Origin: Desertibacillus haloalkaliphilus
GTDB taxonomy: Bacteria; Bacillota; Bacilli; Bacillales; KJ1-10-99
Length of the DNA: 64,000 nucleotides
Direction of reading: 5' to 3'
NCBI RefSeq assembly: GCF_019039105.1
Contig: NZ_JAHPIV010000003.1
Span: 258,666-322,665 of the forward strand
Shown here piece after piece: positions 27,054 to 34,796 of this stretch. The notes beneath the pieces are model-generated. The model was not told where the DNA came from and did no database searches. It was given only the letters and a program-made list of their open reading frames with translations. Each line of letters begins with the position of its first letter. Position 1 is the stretch's first letter. The position numbers were made by a program, and so were the translations under genes.

Positions 27054-27695
27054 TTAGCTGAGGTTGACATCAACTTCTAGGTATTCGACGTCACCTTCAT
27101 GGATGTCGGCTTGTCCATTCGTAATATTTGTCATCCATTCGACAAATTGTGACGATTCTTCGGCATTGACATAGGTTTGCACTTCAACTTGATCGAGGTA
27201 GTTGATTTCTTTGATTAAATAATTTTCATTACGTAATTCATTTTCCACTTTACCGAGCCATGTGTAATCAATTTTTGTATGAACGACTTGCATTAGTTTA
27301 CGTTCCACAATCCCAGTCGCATTAAGACCTTCACTTGTTGCGCTACCGTATGCGCGAATTAAGCCACCAGCACCGAGCTTAATCCCACCGAAATAGCGGG
27401 TGACGACAACGACGGTATCTTTTAACTGGCGTTTTTTTAACACTTCAAGCATCGGGACACCAGCTGTTCCACTCGGTTCACCATCATCATTCGCTTTTTG
27501 AATATGGTCTTGCTCGCCAATTAAATAAGCCGAGCAATTATGGGTCGCATTCCAATGCTGTTTTTTTATTTTTTCAATAAACGCTTGGGCGTCTTCTTCC
27601 GTTGTGACACGCTCGATATAGGCGATGAAGCGTGACTTTTGAATAACGATTTCGTGTTCGCCGTAGCCTTTCACAGTATAATAAGACGTTAACAT
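27054..27695 (-). CDS. yvyE: YvyE, YigZ/IMPACT family protein
   Basis: 213 aa, ATG at 27695. The N-terminal UPF0029/IMPACT domain contains 'IEKIKKQHWNATHNCSAYLIGEQ', 'ANDDGEPSGTAGVPMLEVLKKRQLKDTVVVVTRYFGGIKLGAGGLIRAYG'. The C-terminal about 70 residues form a ferredoxin-like DUF1949 domain. Function unclear; homologs are linked to translation regulation. It is divergent from degS exactly as in B. subtilis. Confidence 0.92.
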   Translation of the reverse strand: MLTSYYTVKGYGEHEIVIQKSRFIAYIERVTTEEDAQAFIEKIKKQHWNATHNCSAYLIGEQDHIQKANDDGEPSGTAGVPMLEVLKKRQLKDTVVVVTRYFGGIKLGAGGLIRAYGSATSEGLNATGIVERKLMQVVHTKIDYTWLGKVENELRNENYLIKEINYLDQVEVQTYVNAEESSQFVEWMTNITNGQADIHEGDVEYLEVDVNLS

Positions 27696-27817
27696 GTGAT
27701 AGGCCCCCCTCTCTGATTCAAATAATTTTTACAAACAGAAAACAAATGTGTAACATTATGGTGACTTGCTAGAATTGTCAATGATATTGATCATAAATGT
27801 GATAAAATAATCATATC

Positions 27818-27837
27818 TGATCAACTTCACTTGATCA
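27818..27837. promoter_or_regulatory. Inverted repeat upstream of degS
   Basis: TGATCAA and TTGATCA are perfect arms around CTTCAC, 34 nt before the degS start. Another TGATCA lies at about 27788. Possible operator; the regulator is unknown. Confidence 0.4.
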
Positions 27838-27871
27838 AATCATCAACGTTAGAACTGAAGGTTGGTGTCTC

Positions 27872-29005
27872 ATGCCTACTAAAAATTTGGATATGATCAT
27901 CGAAAAAACGATTGAAACGGTAGGAAATAGCCGTGAGCAAATTTTTGAAATTGGTGAGCATTCACGTAAAGAGTACCGAACATTAGAACAGGAATTAAAA
28001 GATGTCCGCATAAAAGTAGCAACCGTCATAGAAAAGGCCGATCATACCGAAACCAAGTTACGCCTTGCCCGCAATCGTCTTGCCGAAGTGAGCAAGCATT
28101 TTCAGTCATATGGCAATGAAGAAGTGCGCAAGTCCTATGAGAAAGCAAACGAGTTTCAAGTTCAATTAGCTGTCCTTCAGCAAGAGGAATCGCAATTACG
28201 AGAGCGTCGTGATCAAATTGAACGTCGTTTGCTCTCACTAGAAGATACGATTGAACGAGCCGAAACATTGGCTGGTCAAATGAATGTTGTTTTTAACTTT
28301 TTGACTGGTGATCTACGCGAAGTTGGAGAAATTGTAGACGATGCGAAGGAAAAGCAACAATTTGGGTTGAAAATTATTCAAGCGCAAGAGGAAGAACGTA
28401 AGCGTCTATCTCGTGAAATCCATGATGGACCCGCGCAAATGATGGCCAATGTGTTATTACGCTCGGAATTAGTTGAGCGCATTTATGAGGATAAAGGGAT
28501 TGATCAGGCTCTTCAAGAAATGCAGGATCTCAGAAAAATGGTGAAGGCCTCGCTTGCCGAGGTACGCCGGATTATTTATGACCTGCGTCCAATGGCCCTT
28601 GATGACCTTGGATTGATTCCGACGCTGCAAAAATATTTACGGACATTTGAACAGCATACAAACATTCCAATTGATTTTAAAAGCTTTGGAAAAGAGCAAC
28701 GAATGCCCCAGCAGTTAGAGGTGGCGCTGTTCCGTCTCATTCAAGAAGCAGTACAAAATGCTCAGAAACATGCTAATCCAACGCAAATTAACGTCAGAAT
28801 TGAAATCAAGCCAACGAAGGTTATAATGATTGTAAAAGATGATGGCAAAGGCTTTGACGTTGAGACAACCAAAGAAGGTTCTTTTGGTCTAGTTGGCATG
28901 AAAGAGCGGGTCAGTATGTTAAAGGGTCAAATGACGATTGACTCTACACCTGGGAGTGGAACGCTCGTAGCCATTTCAATACCATTAAATGAAAGACAAG
29001 CATAA
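27872..29005 (+). CDS. degS: DegS sensor histidine kinase
   Basis: 377 aa, ATG at 27872. Cytoplasmic, without membrane segment. Residues 1-165 form the coiled-coil DegS sensor domain. The HisKA_3 box 'RLSREIHDGPAQMMANVLL' has phosphorylated His184. The HATPase domain includes 'RLIQEAVQNAQKHANPTQI', 'KDDGKGFD' and 'GSFGLVGMKERV'. DegS phosphorylates DegU and controls exoenzymes, competence and motility. The 146-nt gap to degU is longer than a tight operon, so a second degU promoter is possible. Confidence 0.95.
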   Translation: MPTKNLDMIIEKTIETVGNSREQIFEIGEHSRKEYRTLEQELKDVRIKVATVIEKADHTETKLRLARNRLAEVSKHFQSYGNEEVRKSYEKANEFQVQLAVLQQEESQLRERRDQIERRLLSLEDTIERAETLAGQMNVVFNFLTGDLREVGEIVDDAKEKQQFGLKIIQAQEEERKRLSREIHDGPAQMMANVLLRSELVERIYEDKGIDQALQEMQDLRKMVKASLAEVRRIIYDLRPMALDDLGLIPTLQKYLRTFEQHTNIPIDFKSFGKEQRMPQQLEVALFRLIQEAVQNAQKHANPTQINVRIEIKPTKVIMIVKDDGKGFDVETTKEGSFGLVGMKERVSMLKGQMTIDSTPGSGTLVAISIPLNERQA

Positions 29006-29151
29006 CAAGCACAGTCATGTACAGGGGAGAGAAGTAGATAGAAAACTTCTCCGAAAAGATCCTGCTAGTCGTTATAGCAGATAGAGAAAAAAACAGAAAA
29101 ACAAACACAAACACGAGATGTTATATTTCTACGTGGAGAGGTGGATTTTTT

Positions 29152-29856
29152 ATGAATAGTAATCAGAATGAAACGCGCATCGTCATTATTGATGATCATC
29201 AGTTATTCCGCGAAGGTGTCAAACGAATTCTTGCGATGGAGCCGGGATTTGATGTTGTCGCGGAAGGGTCTGATGGCGAAGAAGCGGTGAAGCTTGTAGA
29301 AGAGCATAATCCTGATGTCGTCTTAATGGATATCAATATGCCTGGCGTCAACGGTGTGGAAGCGACACGTAATTTAATCAATGTTTTTCCAGATGTAAAA
29401 GTGTTGATCCTATCGATTCATGATGATGAGACCTATGTCACACACGTATTAAGAACCGGAGCGGCAGGCTATTTATTAAAGGAAATGGATGCGAGTGCAC
29501 TCATTGAAGCCGTAAAAGTTGTTGGTAGTGGAGGAGCCTATATCCACCCGAAAGTGACGCACAACTTGATTAGAGAATACCGCCGTTTAATCAATGAGGA
29601 TCAAGTTGACGAGTCAGAAGTTGGCTTCCGTGAAGTCGAATACCGTAAGCCGCTTCACATTTTAACGCGACGCGAATGTGAAGTCCTGCAGCTGATGACA
29701 GATGGATATAGCAACCGAATGATCGGAGAAGCCCTCTATATTAGTGAAAAAACGGTAAAAAACCATGTGAGTAACATCTTACAAAAGATGAATGTAAATG
29801 ACCGTACCCAAGCAGTCGTTGAATCAATTAAAAACGGTTGGGTAAAAGTAAGGTAA
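29152..29856 (+). CDS. degU: DegU response regulator
   Basis: 234 aa, ATG at 29152 after GAGAGGTGG. Receiver domain 1-120 with acidic pair in 'VIIDDHQLF' and phosphoacceptor Asp60 in '[12 protein letters not shown]'. LuxR-type HTH at about 165-230: '[43 protein letters not shown]'. Pairs with DegS. The neighbouring comF and flagellar genes are in the pathways DegU controls in B. subtilis. Confidence 0.95.
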   Translation: MNSNQNETRIVIIDDHQLFREGVKRILAMEPGFDVVAEGSDGEEAVKLVEEHNPDVVLMDINMPGVNGVEATRNLINVFPDVKVLILSIHDDETYVTHVLRTGAAGYLLKEMDASALIEAVKVVGSGGAYIHPKVTHNLIREYRRLINEDQVDESEVGFREVEYRKPLHILTRRECEVLQLMTDGYSNRMIGEALYISEKTVKNHVSNILQKMNVNDRTQAVVESIKNGWVKVR

Positions 29857-29858
29857 AA

Positions 29859-29902
29859 GAGGCCGGAACAAAAGGTTGTTTTTTACCTTTTGTTCCGGCC
29901 TC
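29859..29902 (+). terminator. Terminator of degU
   Basis: GAGGCCGGAACAAAAGGT and ACCTTTTGTTCCGGCCTC are perfect 18-bp arms around TGTTTTTT. The same hairpin type occurs at 2050 and 58181. Confidence 0.85.
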
Positions 29903-30010
29903 GAAGTAGTGAGCGTAACCGCCACAATCTTTTAAAAGCTCGTTGTGAGTGGGTTTCTCACAACGAGCATGTGGCGAGTGAAGCCATTACCAATATTTTA
30001 ATTAGTTTTG
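29903..30010 (+). repeat. REP-like unit, long form
   Basis: About 108 bp: GAGCGTAACCGCCAC, CTTTTAAAAG, inner hairpin CTCGTTGTGAG/CTCACAACGAG, GTGGCGAGTGAAGCCATTACC, TTAGTTTTGTCC. A nearly identical copy lies inverted at 63808-63915. Confidence 0.85.
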
Positions 30011-30129
30011 TCCCTGTCTCGAAGAGTTCTGTCACTCAGATACTTTGAATAGAGTAAAAAATAAGAGGTTGTTTCATCGCCTCGATTGGTTAGCTGTTTA
30101 ACTTTATTGATAAAAGCGAGGATACGTTC

Positions 30130-30978
30130 ATGAGTAAAATAGCAATTGTAACAGACAGTACAGCGTACATTCCCAAGGAAAGGCGAGAGGAATTAGGGGT
30201 CACGATGGTTCCTCTGAATGTTGTTTTCGGTGAGGAGTCTTACGCGGAAGAAGTTGAAATCTCGACTTCACAGTTTTATGAAAAAATGAAATCAAGTGAA
30301 GAGCTTCCGAAAACATCGCAGCCAGCGGTTGGGTTATTTGCTGAAACGTTTGAACGCTTGCAAAACGAAGGCTATGATGCGATTATTACGATTCATTTGT
30401 CAAGTGGGATTAGCGGCACGTATCAAACTGCAATCACGGCTGCAGGTATGGTTGATGGCATCGAGGTGTTTGGCTTTGATTCGGAAATTAGCTGTATGAT
30501 TCAAGGCTACTACGTCATTGAAGCAGCAGAAATGGCGGAGGCTGGAAAATCAGTCGATGAAATCTTCACACGACTGAATCAAATGAAAGAAAGCATGCGC
30601 GCTTATTTCATGGTTGATGATCTCAATCACTTGCACCGCGGTGGTCGCTTAAACGGCGCTCAGCTTGTTGTCGGCAGCCTCTTAAAAATCAAGCCGGTGC
30701 TTCACTTTGAAAATAAAGTGATTGTCCCGTATGAAAAAGTGCGCACAGCAAAAAAAGCGCTAAGCCGCATTTACAGTTTACTTGATGAAGATGCGAGCAC
30801 AGGCGCACCGATCCGCGCGACCGTCATCCACGCGAACCGCCCGGACGAAGCCAAAGAAATAGAAACTGAACTTGAGAACAAGTACGACAATGTTGACATT
30901 GAAATTAGTCACTTCGGACCGGTGATTGGCACTCACCTCGGTGAGGGTAGTCTCGGCATCGGCTGGTATAAGAAGTAA
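30130..30978 (+). CDS. DegV family fatty-acid-binding protein
   Basis: 282 aa, ATG at 30130. N-terminus 'KIAIVTDSTAYIPKERREELGVTMVPLNVVFGEESY' and 'TSQPAVGLFAE', 'ITIHLSSGISGTYQTA' are DegV/FakB hallmarks. 'MVDDLNHLHRGGRLNGAQLVVGSLLKIKPVL' marks the fatty-acid pocket. FakB-type proteins present fatty acids to the kinase FakA. It corresponds to B. subtilis yviA between degU and comFA. Confidence 0.92.
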   Translation: MSKIAIVTDSTAYIPKERREELGVTMVPLNVVFGEESYAEEVEISTSQFYEKMKSSEELPKTSQPAVGLFAETFERLQNEGYDAIITIHLSSGISGTYQTAITAAGMVDGIEVFGFDSEISCMIQGYYVIEAAEMAEAGKSVDEIFTRLNQMKESMRAYFMVDDLNHLHRGGRLNGAQLVVGSLLKIKPVLHFENKVIVPYEKVRTAKKALSRIYSLLDEDASTGAPIRATVIHANRPDEAKEIETELENKYDNVDIEISHFGPVIGTHLGEGSLGIGWYKK

Positions 30979-30980
30979 AT

Positions 30981-31028
30981 TAGGATAGCCACCGCGCGCC
31001 ATGAAATGTGCGGTGGTCGCCATCCTAC
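30981..31028 (+). terminator. Hairpin after the degV gene
   Basis: TAGGAT-GCCACCGC and GCGGTGGT-ATCCTA arms with small bulges. No T run follows, so it may be a weak terminator or a leader structure of comFA. Confidence 0.5.
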
Positions 31029-31051
31029 TGACTTGAAAAGGAGGCGGACAG

Positions 31052-32554
31052 ATGAAGTTTGTTGCTTACTCCGATCATGACCACATTTTTATTGCCCCAA
31101 TTCACTACGCCCCACCGAAAGAACAATGGTGCACACCACCGACCGCGATAAGTAAACTCCCTAGCTTTGAAACCCCACTACTTAATCTTCAATTTCCCTA
31201 CTCACACGATCTCCAAACCACCCTCTCTGGTAAACAACTTCTCTTATCTGAACTGTCATTCGATCTTGACCACATTCATCACCATTACATCCACGGTTAT
31301 CTAGCTTATCACGCAGGTATCACCACTGAAAAAGGACGAACCTACTGCCAAAGGTGTGGCAATGATGATCCCCAGCTATTTGCAACCTACCGATGTGCGC
31401 GCTGTGATGACATGTGCACGTATTGTCGCAACTGCTTAATGCTCGGACGAGTGAGTGAATGCACACCGCTCGTGCGCTGGTGTGGACCAGAACTGAAGTT
31501 GCATCCACCACAAAAACTGCTGACGTGGACGGGTGAACTTTCAACAGGACAAGCGCGGGCATCGCAAGCGATAAGGGAAGCCGTCGGTAGCGGGTGCGAG
31601 CTGTTAATCTGGGCGGTGTGCGGTGCCGGGAAAACAGAAGTGCTCTTTTCTGGGATTGAGGCAGCCTTACGTCAAGGACAAGCGGTGGCGATTGCGACAC
31701 CGCGTACCGATGTCGTGATTGAGCTCGCACCGCGGTTGCGGAGTGTTTTTCCTGACGTGGGTGTAATCGCCCTCTATGGAGGTAGTGAGGACCGTGGTAA
31801 GCAAGGGCAGCTCGTAATCGCCACCACCCACCAACTCATGCGCTACCGTGAACAGTTTGACTTCGTTGTCATTGATGAAGTCGATGCCTTCCCTTATTCT
31901 GTAGATCAAAGTTTGACATATGCCGTCAGCAACGCGAAGAAACCCCAAGCGACCACCGTCTATTTAACTGCAACCCCCTCACCTGAATTGAAGCGGAGAG
32001 TCAGAAAAGATGAACTTGCCGCCATTAAAATCCCAAGACGTTATCATGGTCACCCTTTACCGGTTCCGCGGTTTTGTTGGAGTGGCAACTGGCAAAAGCG
32101 TTTGAAAAAAGGTAAGCTCCCATCCATCGTGCGTAAGTGGGTCGAGGAAAAATTAGCTGATAACAAGCAAGCATTTTTATTCGTTCCGTCGGTAGAGGCA
32201 CTGCAACGATTAGTTGACGTTTTACAAAAAATTGATTCAAGAATCATCGGGGTTCATGCAGAAGATGAAGAGCGGCGCGAGAAAGTCGCGAGCTTTCGTG
32301 AGGGACGGACGCCGATTCTTGTGACGACAACGATTTTAGAACGCGGGGTGACCGTCGCCAATACGGATGTCGCTGTCCTCGGTGCGGAAGAAGCCATCTT
32401 CACTGAAAGTGCCCTCGTGCAAATCTCCGGCCGTGTTGGCCGCAGTGCCAACCATCCTCGTGGTGACGTCCTATTTTTTCATTATGGTAAAACGAAAGCG
32501 ATGGTTGAAGCACGAGCGCATATCGTCGCGATGAATGATGCGGAGGTGAGGTGA
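31052..32554 (+). CDS. comFA: ComFA DNA uptake helicase
   Basis: 500 aa, ATG at 31052 after AAAAGGAGGCGG. A four-Cys zinc motif pair lies near residues 98-130 ('CQRCGNDDP', 'CARCDDMCTYCRNC'). DEAD-box helicase: 'AVCGAGKTEVLFSG' (Walker A), 'VVIDEVDAFPY' (Walker B), 'VYLTATPSPE', 'LVTTTILERGVTVANTDV', 'QISGRVGRSANHP'. It is the cytoplasmic motor that helps pull single-stranded DNA through ComEC during transformation. Coupled to comFC by a 1-nt stop/start overlap. There is no comFB between them, unlike B. subtilis. Confidence 0.94.
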   Translation: MKFVAYSDHDHIFIAPIHYAPPKEQWCTPPTAISKLPSFETPLLNLQFPYSHDLQTTLSGKQLLLSELSFDLDHIHHHYIHGYLAYHAGITTEKGRTYCQRCGNDDPQLFATYRCARCDDMCTYCRNCLMLGRVSECTPLVRWCGPELKLHPPQKLLTWTGELSTGQARASQAIREAVGSGCELLIWAVCGAGKTEVLFSGIEAALRQGQAVAIATPRTDVVIELAPRLRSVFPDVGVIALYGGSEDRGKQGQLVIATTHQLMRYREQFDFVVIDEVDAFPYSVDQSLTYAVSNAKKPQATTVYLTATPSPELKRRVRKDELAAIKIPRRYHGHPLPVPRFCWSGNWQKRLKKGKLPSIVRKWVEEKLADNKQAFLFVPSVEALQRLVDVLQKIDSRIIGVHAEDEERREKVASFREGRTPILVTTTILERGVTVANTDVAVLGAEEAIFTESALVQISGRVGRSANHPRGDVLFFHYGKTKAMVEARAHIVAMNDAEVR

Positions 32555-33276
32555 TGCAACGCTGTTTATGGTGTAGTGAACGGTTTTACCAGCAAGCAAA
32601 ATGGCGGTTTATTTTTGGAAGAGAAAAGGAAGTGAAGATTTGTAACCGATGTGAGAGTGGGTTATCACCGATCAAGAAGGGAGCTCCGATTTGTCGTGGA
32701 TGCGGACGTAGCCTCGCAGAGCTTGAACCTAGATTTTGTCAAGGCGAGCACTGCACCGATTGCTTGCGCTGGGAAGAGTCCGACGTGTGGCGTGGAGTGC
32801 TCGTGAAAAACCGCTCACTGTACTCGTATGATTCTTTTTTAAAAGAATGGATGGCCCGCTTTAAGTTCCGTGGTGATGTCATCTTGGCTGATGCTTTGGG
32901 TGATCAGTTTCGCGCGTTATATGAAAAAGAATGCCCGAACCACCTGATTGTGCCCATCCCCTTAAGTGATGAACGCTTGTATGAGCGCGGGTTTAACCAG
33001 GCTGAGGTGCTTGCCCGTCTCATTGCAGAACCGCTCCCGGCACTGATGCGAACCGAGCATGAGCAAAAGCAAAGTAAAAAGAATCGCAGTGAGCGACTCG
33101 CTTTGATGCACCAGCCGTTTGCTATAAACGAGGAGTTGCGAGGTGAAATCAGCGGCCAGAAGGTTGTCCTCATCGATGATATTTACACGACAGGGGCGAC
33201 GGTTCGCCAAGCTGCTGTGGTGTTAAAACGTAATGGAGCAGCCTCGGTTTCGTCATTGACGCTGGCGCGTGGCTAA
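32554..33276 (+). CDS. comFC: ComFC, competence-linked phosphoribosyltransferase-like protein
   Basis: 240 aa. ATG at 32554 overlaps the comFA TGA by one base; a GTG three bases earlier is the alternative. N-terminal zinc-ribbon Cys pairs ('CLWCSERF', 'CNRCESG', 'CRGCGRSL'). PRTase-fold region: 'LIVPIPLSDERLYERGFNQAEVLA' and PRPP loop 'VVLIDDIYTTGATVRQA'. It works with ComFA in DNA uptake. Confidence 0.94.
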   Translation: MQRCLWCSERFYQQAKWRFIFGREKEVKICNRCESGLSPIKKGAPICRGCGRSLAELEPRFCQGEHCTDCLRWEESDVWRGVLVKNRSLYSYDSFLKEWMARFKFRGDVILADALGDQFRALYEKECPNHLIVPIPLSDERLYERGFNQAEVLARLIAEPLPALMRTEHEQKQSKKNRSERLALMHQPFAINEELRGEISGQKVVLIDDIYTTGATVRQAAVVLKRNGAASVSSLTLARG

Positions 33277-33315
33277 ATTGGCGAATTTTTCAATAAAAAC
33301 GGTAGCATTTAGGGC

Positions 33316-33345
33316 TTATCAAACCATGACACCGACCGATATAAT
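33316..33345 (+). promoter_or_regulatory. Candidate promoter of yvyF
   Basis: TATAAT at 33340-33345 with TTATCA 18 nt upstream (sigma-A-like). An overlapping ACCGATAT (33335-33342) resembles a sigma-D -10 but has a poor -35 (TTAT). Either or both could drive yvyF. Confidence 0.4.
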
Positions 33346-33374
33346 AGATAGAAAGACAATGAGGGGGAGACGGC

Positions 33375-33815
33375 ATGCAAAATTTAGAGAATTGCCCAAA
33401 ATGCGGGAAGCTCTTTGTAAAAGGGATTCGCACGGTTTGTAACGATTGTCATAAGGAAGTTGAAAAGATGTTCGAGACGGTTTATCAATTTATTCGCAGA
33501 CGTGAAAACCGAGCAGCGACGATGGAAGAAGTCGTTGAAGCTACAGGTGTCTCTGAACAGCAAATAAGTCGTTTTATCCGCGAAGGACGCTTACAGCTCG
33601 CACAATTTCCGAACATCACATATCCATGTGACTCATGCGGCAAGCGCATTCGTGAGGGGCGCATTTGTAGCAGTTGTCAAAGTAATCTTGGCAAGGACTT
33701 AAAGCAAACAACTGAGGTCGAAAAAGTGAGTGAACGAAACCGACGTGAACAAGAGGAACGAGCGAGAAAAGCGTCAACGTATCATTCATTGGGCGACCGC
33801 TTTGACGAAAATTAA
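33375..33815 (+). CDS. yvyF: YvyF, flagellar operon zinc-ribbon/HTH protein
   Basis: 146 aa, ATG at 33375 after GAGGGGGAGA. First zinc ribbon 'CPKCGKLFVKGIRTVCNDC', HTH-like middle 'TMEEVVEATGVSEQQISRFIREGRL', second ribbon 'CDSCGKRIREGRICSSC', then a charged helical tail. The family is found only beside flagellar genes in Bacillales. A shorter paralog is at 60867. Confidence 0.9.
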   Translation: MQNLENCPKCGKLFVKGIRTVCNDCHKEVEKMFETVYQFIRRRENRAATMEEVVEATGVSEQQISRFIREGRLQLAQFPNITYPCDSCGKRIREGRICSSCQSNLGKDLKQTTEVEKVSERNRREQEERARKASTYHSLGDRFDEN

Positions 33816-33817
33816 AG

Positions 33818-33905
33818 AGTCTGTTCAAAAAAGGGTGTTTTTCCCCGTTTGAACAGGTGCGCAGCGAGTGGAGCCATTGCAACACACTTTTTAACAACAC
33901 TCTAT
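33818..33905. repeat. Composite dispersed repeat, copy 4
   Basis: AGAGTCTGTTCAAAAAAGGGTG, CCCCGTTTGAACAG and the REP right half GCGCAGCGAGTGGAGCCATTGC, then an ACTCT end. It begins two nt after the yvyF stop codon and ends just before the flgM promoter. Confidence 0.75.
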
Positions 33906-33932
33906 TAACAATTTCATTCAACTAGCCGATAA
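33906..33932 (+). promoter_or_regulatory. Sigma-D promoter of flgM
   Basis: TAAC (33906-33909), exactly 15 nt, then GCCGATAA (33925-33932), matching the TAAA-N15-GCCGATAT consensus. FlgM is the anti-sigma-D factor, so this gives feedback control as in B. subtilis. Confidence 0.85.
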
Positions 33933-33988
33933 TAGGAGTAAGGTGATTTTGGGGTCTAGAGCAACCGTAATCAAGCGAGGTGAATGAA

Positions 33989-34249
33989 GTGAAAATCAAT
34001 CCATACCATTCGGTTCAGAACAACCCATACCGTAAACAAGTCAGTCATCAGCAGATGAAGACGGATGCGGTCAAGCAGCGTGATAAAGTCGAAATCTCAC
34101 CAGCTGCCAAGCAAATGCAACAAGTATCGAAAATTGAAACCGAACGCCAAGAAAAGGTCGAGGCGTTAAAAGAGAAGATCGCTTCGGGAGATTACAAAGT
34201 TGATCCTGAAGCCATCGCAAGAAAGGTCTATGACTTTTGGTCGAACTAA
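33989..34249 (+). CDS. flgM: FlgM, anti-sigma-D factor
   Basis: 86 aa. GTG at 33989 gives 'MKINPYHSVQNNPY', which matches the start of B. subtilis FlgM, and GAGGTGA lies upstream; GTG at 33980 is an alternative. The C-terminal half 'DKVEISPAAKQMQQVSKIETERQEKVEALKEKIASGDYKVDPEAIARKVYDF' is the sigma-binding domain. It holds sigma-D inactive until hook completion allows its export. Confidence 0.92.
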   Translation: MKINPYHSVQNNPYRKQVSHQQMKTDAVKQRDKVEISPAAKQMQQVSKIETERQEKVEALKEKIASGDYKVDPEAIARKVYDFWSN

Positions 34250-34277
34250 CAGACTGACTTATTAGGAGGAAACAGGC

Positions 34278-34775
34278 ATGTCAACAACCAAAGCAATTAT
34301 TGACGTCATCGCAAAGCTCGTGAAAGCACATCAATCGTTAAATGAGTTAGCAAAACAAAAAACAGAAGTACTAAAAAAGGGTGATATGCCTGCTCTTGAT
34401 AAGATTTCACAGCAAGAAATGGCGCACGTGCAGCAATTACAAAAGCTAGAGCAGGATCGCCTTGATTTTGTCGACCGCTACGTAAAGCAAAAGGGATTGA
34501 TGACAGAAGGCGTAACGATGGATATCTTACTTGAGCATGTCCCGGTAAACGAACGAGTCATCCTTAAGAAGCTACAAGATGTATTAGTTGCCGAGGTTGA
34601 TACACTCAAACAGCAAAACGAGTTAAACCAGCAACTGATTGAAGATTCGTTACGGTTTGTGAATCTTTCCCTTGATTTAGTGATGCCAGAACCAGATGAA
34701 GTGAACTACCAACGTCCAACGACGAGTGAGCCTGAGCCTCAATATGGACGTTCTCTTTTTGATTCAAAAGCGTAA
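34278..34775 (+). CDS. flgN: FlgN, export chaperone for FlgK and FlgL
   Basis: 165 aa, ATG at 34278 after TTAGGAGGAAA. An all-helical protein with a long coiled coil (residues 15-130). Position between flgM and flgK and the FlgN-family helix pattern ('LVKAHQSLNELAKQKTEVLKKGD') identify it as the yvyG/flgN homolog. Confidence 0.88.
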   Translation: MSTTKAIIDVIAKLVKAHQSLNELAKQKTEVLKKGDMPALDKISQQEMAHVQQLQKLEQDRLDFVDRYVKQKGLMTEGVTMDILLEHVPVNERVILKKLQDVLVAEVDTLKQQNELNQQLIEDSLRFVNLSLDLVMPEPDEVNYQRPTTSEPEPQYGRSLFDSKA

Positions 34776-34796
34776 GTAGAAACGGAGGAGCAAACA

